A stretch of DNA of 14,843 nucleotides, taken from contig JAVBTG010000076.1 of the NCBI GenBank assembly GCA_031556275.1, positions 1-14,843 on the forward strand, read 5' to 3'. Under the pieces are notes generated by a model. That model was not told where the DNA came from, ran no database searches, and saw only the letters and a list, made by a program, of their open reading frames with translations. Each line of letters starts with the position of its first letter. The stretch's first letter is position 1. Origin of the DNA: JAKPNF01 sp031556275. GTDB lineage: Bacteria; Verrucomicrobiota; Verrucomicrobiia; Opitutales; JAKPNF01. The position numbers and the translations under genes are program-made. Of the stretch, positions 8,549-13,934 are shown in pieces.

Positions 8549-9403
8549 ATGATGAACGAGACGACAGCCGGAGCAAGGCGTTTTTCGGCGCAGGCAGCCC
8601 CCGCGTGGGCGGACACGCACTGCCATCTGGACTACTTCGTCAAAGACGGCACATTGGACGACACCCTCGCCCGCGCGAGGGAGGCGCGCGTGAACCTTTT
8701 TATCACGGCAGGCACGGCCCCAGACGACTGGGCGATCTACCGCGATTTGCACCAAAAATTTCCCGCCGAAATTTTCTACGCGGCAGGCATCCACCCGCAG
8801 GAAATTTCGGAAAATTTCGAGGCGGCACTGGAAACGCTCTCCTCCTACTTTGCCGCCCCGCACGCCCCCGCCGCCATCGGCGAGACGGGGCTGGACTATT
8901 ACCGCCTGCCCGCCGACGCCGCCCGCGCCGCCCGACTCAAAGACCTGCAACAACAAGCCTTTCGCGCCCAGATTCACCTCGCAAATCACGTAAAAAAGCC
9001 CCTCGTCGTCCACGCCCGCAACGCCTTCGCCGACACCGTGGCATTGCTCGAACAGGAAGGCGCGAACTGGGAGCAAGTGGTATTCCACTGCTTCGCGGAG
9101 GGCCCCGAGGAAATGCGTTTTTTGCGCGAACGCGGGGCCTTCGCCTCGTTCACGGGGGTGCTCACCTACAAGAACGCCGAGATCGCCCGCCAAGCCTGCC
9201 TCGCCCAAGGCCCGGAGCGCCTGATGCTGGAAACCGACTGCCCCTATCTGACGCCCGTGCCCCTGCGCGGGAAACCCAACGAGCCCTCCTACCTCCCGCA
9301 CACAGGCCGCTTCGCCGCCGGGTTGTTCGGCATGCAAGAAACGGAACTGGCCGTGCTGTCGACGGCCCGCGCCCGCGCGTTTTACGGGTTGGCAAACGCC
9401 TAA
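8549..9403 (+). CDS. TatD-family metal-dependent hydrolase (DNase)
   Basis: 284 residues from the ATG at 8549; a second ATG follows directly at 8552. The family norm is about 255-265, and the extra length is an N-terminal tail of about 20 residues. TatD proteins are amidohydrolase-fold enzymes, several with 3'-5' DNase activity. Metal ligands are visible in order: DTHCHLD with His24 and His26; GETGLDYYR with Glu112; VVHAR with His155; VVFHCF with His180; ETDCPYLTP with Asp230. The following RGKPNEPSYLPHT matches the conserved 'R...N.P..v' loop. It may be co-transcribed with the AsmA-like gene 44 bases downstream. The exact paralogue (tatD, ycfH or yjjV type) cannot be told. Confidence 0.93.
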   Translation: MMNETTAGARRFSAQAAPAWADTHCHLDYFVKDGTLDDTLARAREARVNLFITAGTAPDDWAIYRDLHQKFPAEIFYAAGIHPQEISENFEAALETLSSYFAAPHAPAAIGETGLDYYRLPADAARAARLKDLQQQAFRAQIHLANHVKKPLVVHARNAFADTVALLEQEGANWEQVVFHCFAEGPEEMRFLRERGAFASFTGVLTYKNAEIARQACLAQGPERLMLETDCPYLTPVPLRGKPNEPSYLPHTGRFAAGLFGMQETELAVLSTARARAFYGLANA

Positions 9404-9447
9404 AAGCGTTGCCAAAAGCATTGCTTGCGAATTTCCTAAAAGAGTCG

Positions 9448-10236
9448 ATGGGCCTCATCCGCTATGCCTTAAAACCCTTTGGCTGCCTGCTGTACGCGAT
9501 CGGGGCGGCGCTGGTCGCGCTGGCGATACTGGCGGGCGTCGGCATCTGGGCCGCCAACCACTACGGCCCGGGGATTTTGCGCAACTGGATCGAGGCGACG
9601 ACGGGCTACTCCGTCACCTATGACAGCGCCGACGCGCAAATCCTGCTGGGCGATTTTGAGGCGTCGGGCCTGCGCGTGTTCAACCCGGCGGCCTTCGGCG
9701 AGCCCTCCTTCATCGAAGGCGGCCATATCCTGATTGACGCCGATCCGCTGAGCGCGCTGTTTTCCAAAACCGTCCTCATCCACGAGGGGAAAATCGAAAT
9801 CGACCGGCTGACCGTCGTTTTCGACGGCAAGGGGAAAAACAATTTTGTCGGCTTTTTGAACGCCTGGCGGCCCGCCCGCGACGACACCGCCGAAGCGCCG
9901 CCCAAGCCCCCAAAAAAACGCCCGCCTCGCCCCGTCGCCGAAAAAACCCCATCTCCCGACACGACAGCCCCCGCCGCGGCCCCGCCCGCTACCACTGTCC
10001 CCGCCGTGGAAAAAACGCCACCCCCTCCCCCGTGGCGCGTCGCCAAACTGCGCCTGGTCGTGCGCCAAGTGCGCCTGACGCTGGGGGGCCGCACGCTCGT
10101 CGACTGGCCGCTGAATTACGACCACACCTTTTCCCACGTGTCGGACTTGGGCGAACTCGCCCGCGAACTGCGCGCCGATTTGCTCGGGCGCATCATCGCG
10201 CGCCAGCAGGAAGCCTTAAACTCCCCCGCCCCCTAG
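9448..10236 (+). CDS. AsmA-like inner-membrane protein
   Basis: 262 residues. The start is the ATG at 9448, directly before a membrane anchor. The frame stays open far upstream, but that part overlaps the hydrolase and is spurious. One transmembrane helix (about 12-36, GCLLYAIGAALVALAILAG) is followed by NHYGPGILRNWIEATTGYSV and a beta-rich segment (DFEASGLRVFNP, then ILIDADPLSALFSKTVLIHEGKIEIDRLTVVFD). These resemble the start of AsmA-type proteins, which face the periplasm and act in envelope lipid homeostasis. A low-complexity Pro/Ala/Lys linker fills about 147-195, and then a short amphipathic segment. It is far shorter than full AsmA. The stop codon is formed by the edge of a mobile element (TAG at 10234-10236). 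Confidence 0.7.
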   Translation: MGLIRYALKPFGCLLYAIGAALVALAILAGVGIWAANHYGPGILRNWIEATTGYSVTYDSADAQILLGDFEASGLRVFNPAAFGEPSFIEGGHILIDADPLSALFSKTVLIHEGKIEIDRLTVVFDGKGKNNFVGFLNAWRPARDDTAEAPPKPPKKRPPRPVAEKTPSPDTTAPAAAPPATTVPAVEKTPPPPPWRVAKLRLVVRQVRLTLGGRTLVDWPLNYDHTFSHVSDLGELARELRADLLGRIIARQQEALNSPAP

Positions 10237-10480
10237 GGTGTGTTTGAAAACTACCCGCAACGGCTGCGCAGGCCGGATTTGGGTGTCGGCTAAACGCCGA
10301 CAATGCTTCGCATCGGCTGCTAACGCATCCGCCCTTCCGCACGCTTGTAAATAGCGCGCTCCATGGCCCTTTTCCCGGGGCTTCGCCTCGACGCTGCTTC
10401 AGATCGCCTCGGCTCAGTCCCCGGGAAAATGCCTCAAAACCAACCCACGTATCCATTACGCTTAGTTTTCAAACACACCC
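10236..10480 (-). mobile_element. MITE-like element, copy 1 (245 bp, TA target duplication)
   Basis: GGGTGTGTTTGAAAACTA (10236-10253) is repeated exactly inverted at 10463-10480, and each end is bordered by TA (10234-10235, 10481-10482). Perfect 18-bp terminal repeats, a TA duplication, 245 bp and no credible gene define a non-autonomous element. The TA preference points to an IS630/Tc1-mariner type transposase, an inference only. It is internally structured: TTTTCCCGGGG (10370-10380)/CCCCGGGAAAA (10419-10429), and GTCGGC (10285-10290)/GCCGAC (10296-10301). A diverged second copy lies at 12988-13233 in the opposite orientation; the minus strand is given here to reflect that. The intact ends suggest recent insertion. 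Confidence 0.87.
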
Positions 10481-10492
10481 TAATGCTCCTAA

Positions 10493-10520
10493 TTTTCCGC
10501 CCACCAACCGCGTTTATAAT
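10493..10520 (+). promoter_or_regulatory. Candidate promoter of the RodZ-like gene
   Basis: A perfect -10 hexamer TATAAT (10515-10520) is preceded, 16 bases upstream, by a weak -35 TTTTCC (10493-10498). Initiation near 10527 would leave a leader of about 33 bases. The -35 begins 13 bases outside the MITE, so the element inserted just upstream of this promoter. Confidence 0.5.
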
Positions 10521-10559
10521 GTTGCCACCAAACGGGTTTTGGCGCATTGAATAAAGGGT

Positions 10560-11324
10560 ATGCACACCATCGGGGAAAGACTTGAAGAAGCACGCAAACG
10601 GCAGGGACTCTCCATCCGCGAGGCGGCGGAAGCCACGAAAATCCGTTCGGACTTCCTGCTGAACATGGAATCGAACCTGTTCAACTTCTCGCTGCCGGAG
10701 ATTTACCGCCGCGGATTCCTCCGCGTGTACGCCACCTATTTGAAGCTCGATCCCGAGAAACTTTTGACGGACTACCACGCGATCCAATTGGGCACCTCCC
10801 GCGCCCGTCGCGGCCGCGGCGGCTACGGCACGCTCGAGGCCTCGGAAAGCGAGGAAACATCCCCCGCGCAGCCCGAAGAAATCCCGGAAGAATCCTCGAA
10901 CGCCTCCGTCGCGGTCGACCCCCGCCAATACATCAAAATCGCGGGTGTTTTAGTCGGCGTCATCGTCTTGGTCTTGGTGCTCATCGCGGGCACGCGCGCC
11001 CTGTTCAGCTCCGACCCAGCCCCGGCCCCGAACCCCGACCTCGTCGCCACCCCCGCTTCCGGTTCGCAGACGTACACCTTCACCGCGAAGGAAGACATCA
11101 CCTCGCTCCTCGTTCTGGCCCCCGACGGGAAAAAGCTGTTCACCGGCTCCCTGCGCAAGGGACAGCGCGAATCCGTCACCTTCGAGGGCGCGGGCGAACT
11201 GCAGTGCACCCAAGTGCAAAACATCGTCGTCGGACACAACGGGAAATCCATCAACGTGACCACACACGTCGGCCCCGGCCGCTTCGCCCTCTCCCCTGCG
11301 ACGTTCGAATCGCAAGCCAGATAA
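10560..11324 (+). CDS. RodZ-like HTH and single-pass membrane protein
   Basis: 254 residues. The N-terminal helix-turn-helix (about 1-72) runs IGERLEEARKRQGLSIREAA, then EATKIRSDFLLNMESN and LPEIYRRGFLRVYATYLKLD, the typical HTH_25 domain of RodZ. An acidic linker (about 92-115, SESEETSPAQPEEIPEES) leads to one transmembrane helix (about 125-149, IKIAGVLVGVIVLVLVLIAG). A Pro-rich stretch follows, then a beta domain from about 171: TYTFTAKEDITSLLVL, DGKKLFTGSLRKGQRESV, NIVVGHNGKSINV. This is like the RodZ C-terminal DUF4115 domain, where Trp/Val-Asp strands normally face the cell wall. RodZ couples MreB filaments to elongation of the wall, but HTH-TM-beta proteins of this type are not all RodZ, so the role is inferred. 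A terminator follows. Confidence 0.83.
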   Translation: MHTIGERLEEARKRQGLSIREAAEATKIRSDFLLNMESNLFNFSLPEIYRRGFLRVYATYLKLDPEKLLTDYHAIQLGTSRARRGRGGYGTLEASESEETSPAQPEEIPEESSNASVAVDPRQYIKIAGVLVGVIVLVLVLIAGTRALFSSDPAPAPNPDLVATPASGSQTYTFTAKEDITSLLVLAPDGKKLFTGSLRKGQRESVTFEGAGELQCTQVQNIVVGHNGKSINVTTHVGPGRFALSPATFESQAR

Positions 11325-11365
11325 CCACGCGCCTTTCGCCGCAAGTTTTTTTAAAAGCACACATC

Positions 11366-11398
11366 GGCGCGGCCATCCAAAGGCCGCGCCTTTTTCTT
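11366..11398 (+). terminator. Strong intrinsic terminator after the RodZ-like gene
   Basis: GGCGCGGCC (11366-11374) pairs perfectly with GGCCGCGCC (11382-11390) around the loop ATCCAAA, followed by TTTTTCTTT. It ends 16 bases before the mnmE start, so mnmE must be served by a promoter overlapping it, or the hairpin acts as an attenuator. Confidence 0.9.
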
Positions 11399-11414
11399 TC
11401 CCGCACGTCCGCGC

Positions 11415-12845
11415 ATGGCAATGCCACACACACCGCCGCACACCGACACGATCTGCGCCCTCTCGACCCCGGCGGGCGAGGGAGCCCTCGCGCTCATCCG
11501 TGTGAGCGGCCCATTGTGCGAACCACTCGCCCGCGCCATCTTTAACGCGCCCGACGTGCGCCCCGCCCGCACGGCCCGCCTAAGCGCCTACCGCGCCCTT
11601 TCCGGCAACATTCTCGACCGGGTTCTCTGGACGTTTTTTGCCGAAAACGCCTCGTACACGGGCGAGGCCATGCTGGAAATCTCCCCGCACGGCAACCCCT
11701 TCATCGTCCAAAAAATATTGGCCGATCTCGTCGCGCGCGGCTGCCGCCTCGCCGAGCCGGGCGAATTCACCCGCACGGCATTTCTAAACGGCCGCATCGA
11801 CCTGAGCCAAGCCGAGGCCGTCGGCGAAGTCATCCGCGCCCGCACCGAAAAGGCCCTCAAAGCGGCCCGCCGCCAGCTCGAAGGCGCGCTGGGCGAACGC
11901 ATCCGCGCGTTGACGGACGACCTTTTGCAAATCCTCGCCGAAGTGGAAGCCCGCATCGACTTCGCCGACGAGGATCTGCCCGAAAACCACGAGGACATCC
12001 CCACCGCCCGCATCCGTGCCCTGCTCGGACACATGCGCGTGCTCGCCAAAACGAGGGACTACCACACGCTCTTGCAGGAGGGCGCGCGCGCCGTCATCCT
12101 CGGGGCCCCCAACGCGGGCAAAAGCAGCCTGCTCAACGCGCTGTTGGGCGAGGAGCGCGCGCTCGTCTCCCCCGAGGCGGGCACGACGCGCGACTACATC
12201 ACGGAGCGCTGGAAGGCGGGCCCCTACTGTATCCAACTTATCGATACGGCGGGCGTGCGCTCCGGCGCGGGGACTCTCGAAACCGCGGGCATCGCCCTCG
12301 CTTTGGAGAAAGCCGCGACGGCGGACATAAAACTGCTCGTCGTCGACGCCTCCCAACCGTTCCCCTCCCTCCCCCCGCAAGCCCTAAAAATTCTCTATCC
12401 CGACACCACCCTGCTGGTCGAAAACAAAACCGACCTGCTCCCCTCGTTCGACGAATCCGCTCCGCGCGCCTCCTCAAACGACAGCGCCCCCACCCCTGCG
12501 TCCGACGAAGCCGCCCTGCGCCCCTTCAAGCACCGCGTCAAAATCTCCCTCAAAACCGGCGACAACGTCGGCACCCTCGAATCCGCGATCGTGCGCACCC
12601 TAGAGTCCGGCATGACAATTCCGGACGAAGATCAAATCCTCGTCAGCGCCCGCCACGCCGCAGCCCTCGACGCCGCGACCGACGCCCTGGAACAAGCCCT
12701 CGCACAATGGCAACGCGGCACGCCATCGGAATTCGTCGCCAGCGACCTGCGCTTGGCCCTCGACGCCCTCGGCGACATCGTAGGCCGCCCCGACAACGAC
12801 GCCCTCTTGGACAAACTCTTCTCGACCTTCTGCCTTGGTAAATAA
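11415..12845 (+). CDS. mnmE: tRNA uridine-5-carboxymethylaminomethyl(34) synthesis GTPase
   Basis: 476 residues, slightly longer than the usual 450-460. With MnmG it installs the cmnm5 group on the wobble uridine of certain tRNAs. The N-terminal tetrahydrofolate-binding dimer domain (about 1-120) includes DTICALSTPAGEGALALIRV and PHGNP. Helical-domain signatures are GEFTRTAFLNGRIDLSQAEAV and RIDFADEDLPE. GTPase motifs: G1 GAPNAGKSS at 230-238, G2 AGTTRDY at 255-261, G3 DTAG at 277-280, G4 NKTD at 337-340, G5-like SLKTG at 378-382. The C-terminus FCLGK (472-476) carries the catalytic cysteine of the FC[IV]GK ending. An extra Ser/Ala/Pro stretch (about 345-368) between G4 and G5 accounts for the added length. 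A second ATG at 11421 is possible. Confidence 0.96.
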   Translation: MAMPHTPPHTDTICALSTPAGEGALALIRVSGPLCEPLARAIFNAPDVRPARTARLSAYRALSGNILDRVLWTFFAENASYTGEAMLEISPHGNPFIVQKILADLVARGCRLAEPGEFTRTAFLNGRIDLSQAEAVGEVIRARTEKALKAARRQLEGALGERIRALTDDLLQILAEVEARIDFADEDLPENHEDIPTARIRALLGHMRVLAKTRDYHTLLQEGARAVILGAPNAGKSSLLNALLGEERALVSPEAGTTRDYITERWKAGPYCIQLIDTAGVRSGAGTLETAGIALALEKAATADIKLLVVDASQPFPSLPPQALKILYPDTTLLVENKTDLLPSFDESAPRASSNDSAPTPASDEAALRPFKHRVKISLKTGDNVGTLESAIVRTLESGMTIPDEDQILVSARHAAALDAATDALEQALAQWQRGTPSEFVASDLRLALDALGDIVGRPDNDALLDKLFSTFCLGK

Positions 12846-12847
12846 AG

Positions 12848-12868
12848 TGAGCGGTTTATATACGCTCA
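12848..12868 (+). other. Hairpin just past mnmE
   Basis: TGAGCG (12848-12853) and CGCTCA (12863-12868) form a 6-bp stem with an AT-rich nine-base loop, two bases beyond the mnmE stop. Only TT follows, so it would be a weak terminator at best. Confidence 0.35.
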
Positions 12869-12884
12869 TTCAAGGCCGAGCACT

Positions 12885-12893
12885 TGCTATAAT
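12885..12893 (+). promoter_or_regulatory. Extended -10 element
   Basis: TGCTATAAT is a perfect TATAAT (12888-12893) with the TG extension, which can work without a good -35; none is visible at standard spacing. Initiation near 12900 would transcribe the short ORF at 12926 and MITE copy 2. Confidence 0.4.
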
Positions 12894-12925
12894 CGCGAGA
12901 AGTTTAGATATTCAACACCACGCAA

Positions 12926-13033
12926 ATGCAGTCGCATCTCTACCGGATTCTAATGGTTATTCGGGACAAGCTGCACGAGGAGGGCGAGGTCGTGTTTGGA
13001 AATTATAACCGAGGATGCGAGAGGCGGTTTTGA
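12926..13033 (+). CDS. Possible 35-codon ORF running into MITE copy 2 (remnant?)
   Basis: An ATG 33 bases after the extended -10 opens a frame of 35 residues. The first 20 (MQSHLYRILMVIRDKLHEEG) look protein-like, with a hydrophobic/amphipathic pattern. The rest is encoded by MITE copy 2, whose left end begins at 12988. It may be the 5' end of a gene cut by the element, or chance coding. If the element is removed at a restored TA, the frame would read GGC then TAA, ending after about 20 residues. No family is recognised, and no continuation was found right of the element. Confidence 0.25.
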   Translation: MQSHLYRILMVIRDKLHEEGEVVFGNYNRGCERRF

Positions 13034-13233
13034 GGGATTTTTGGTGGTTTCGAGTCGAGGCGATGTAGCACATCGTCGAGGCGAGGACACCCAAAAATAA
13101 CCTGGAGCGTGCTATTTATAAACACGCGGAATGGGCAGATGCGCCAGCATCCGGTGCGACGCACTGTCGGCGTATTAGCCGACACCAAAAAACCGGCCGA
13201 GCAGCCGATGCGTTAGAATTTACAAACGCGACC
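12988..13233 (+). mobile_element. MITE-like element, copy 2 (246 bp, diverged)
   Basis: This aligns along its full length with the reverse complement of copy 1. Shared blocks include GGTTTTGAGG, TCGAGGCGA (twice), GGAGCG.GCTATTTA and TGTCGGCGT.TTAGCCGACA. Its ends, GGTCGTGTTTGGAAATTATAA on the left and the inverse of GGTCGCGTTTGTAAATTCTA on the right, match each other at most positions. TA borders the right end (13234-13235), but the left border reads GA, probably a decayed duplication. Stems are kept with changed sequence: ATTTTTGG (13037-13044)/CCAAAAAT (13091-13098), GCGTG (13107-13111)/CACGC (13123-13127), GTCGGC (13166-13171)/GCCGAC (13178-13183). No transposase is present. Confidence 0.78.
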
Positions 13234-13481
13234 TAACTGTTGGGGTGTTTAGTCTGACGTAAGCGAACTTCCCCGTGAAGTGGTGTTGCCATTTGGTTTC
13301 ACCTTGGGTTGCGCAATGCCGTTGGAGCGAGAGAACACAAACGCCATCAGTTGGCCGCTCCTGCTTGCGCGATCTGAGGAAAAATGAAGCCCATGGCCGC
13401 ATCGCGCGAACACATGGGCTTCATAGCCGAGAAGCTGCATCTTGCCTTTAGCCTAAAGAACATTCTGGCACGCCGTTTGCT
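13234..13481. other. About 250 bp without an assignable gene
   Basis: This stretch between MITE copy 2 and the immunity-like gene has no recognised gene. One plus-strand frame is open from 13253 to a TGA at 13385-13387 without a start near its beginning, and contains readable protein-like sequence (ELPREVVLPFGFTLGCAM). The minus strand is also open over 13249-13440. Either could be a decayed coding fragment. A small hairpin, ACTTC (13267-13271)/GAAGT (13277-13281), is present. Composition is GC-richer than the toxin module to its right. Confidence 0.35.
13384..13424 (-). terminator. 12-bp inverted repeat, candidate terminator of the Rhs module
   Basis: ATGAAGCCCATG (13384-13395) is perfectly inverted at 13413-13424, with a 17-base loop. 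Read leftward (minus strand), the second arm runs straight into TTTTTCC, giving stem plus T-run about 60 bases past the end of the immunity-like frame. The long loop is unusual but can pair within itself (CGC/GCG). Confidence 0.5.
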
Positions 13482-13931
13482 CTATGGTTGGCCCGTGATT
13501 GGATTCTTCTGGTTGAAGTCGTACAGTTTTCTTTTAGGGTCTATCAAAATCAACGTTCCATTAGTCGCCGCTTCGTCTAAAAGAATATCCAATACATCTA
13601 ATTTATTTATTCTAATCAAATTATTTTTATATGAAACTTCCGCAATCTCAGATGATTCTAAATATTGAAATATTCTCCATGCATCAATTGCTTCAGGGAA
13701 TTGAAAAATACCAACATGAGGATCGACTATGCGGCCGCTTTATTTGGAAATAAAACGAACACCCACTCCATGTCGAATAAACGACCATTCTTCGTTTTCC
13801 AAAAAAATTGAGCCATGCCTCGGAAGATCGAGCAAAAATTCTTTGTCTGCTATTTCAAAGCATTGCACAAGGCGGTTTATCAAAATTTTCTGAAGTTGTG
13901 AATATTCTTCGACTATTGCAATTAAATCCAT
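13482..13931 (-). pseudogene. Candidate immunity gene of the Rhs toxin, split by an in-frame TAA
   Basis: The ATG is at 13929-13931, three bases after the Rhs stop. The frame encodes 63 residues (MDLIAIVEEYSQLQKILINR onward, then LENEEWSFIRHGVGVRFISK) and meets TAA at 13740-13742. The same frame then stays open for 85 more residues (SGRIVDPHVGIFQFPEAIDA, then WRIFQYLESSEI, ending in IDPKRKLYDFNQKNP and a few residues) to a TAG at 13482-13484. Both halves have the same AT-rich, low-GC style and normal amino-acid use, and the second half has no in-frame ATG, so together they look like one ~149-residue protein with a nonsense codon. Position right behind a polymorphic toxin tip is where immunity genes sit. 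The family is not recognised. Alternatives are a sequencing error, or a functional 63-residue truncated form. Confidence 0.65.
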
Positions 13932-13934
13932 GAT

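Noticed and set aside
8605..9447. Upstream extension of the AsmA-like frame, giving a 543-residue protein
   Set aside because: The extension overlaps the hydrolase gene in another frame and is Arg/Pro-rich filler; the ATG at 9448 starts right before a clean membrane helix.
12988..13240. CRISPR-like repeats
   Set aside because: The CGAGGCGA duplications are too short and too few, and belong to the internal structure of the MITE-like element; no regular repeat-spacer array occurs anywhere in the window.
13384..13668. 94-codon plus-strand frame with an ATG start
   Set aside because: Its start is one arm of the 12-bp inverted repeat and the rest lies antisense to the immunity-like gene, which reads more like protein and fits the toxin context.
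13740..13742. Programmed stop-codon readthrough in the immunity-like gene
   Set aside because: UAA followed by AGC is not a known leaky context and no recoding structure was evident; a nonsense mutation or sequence error is simpler, though not excluded.
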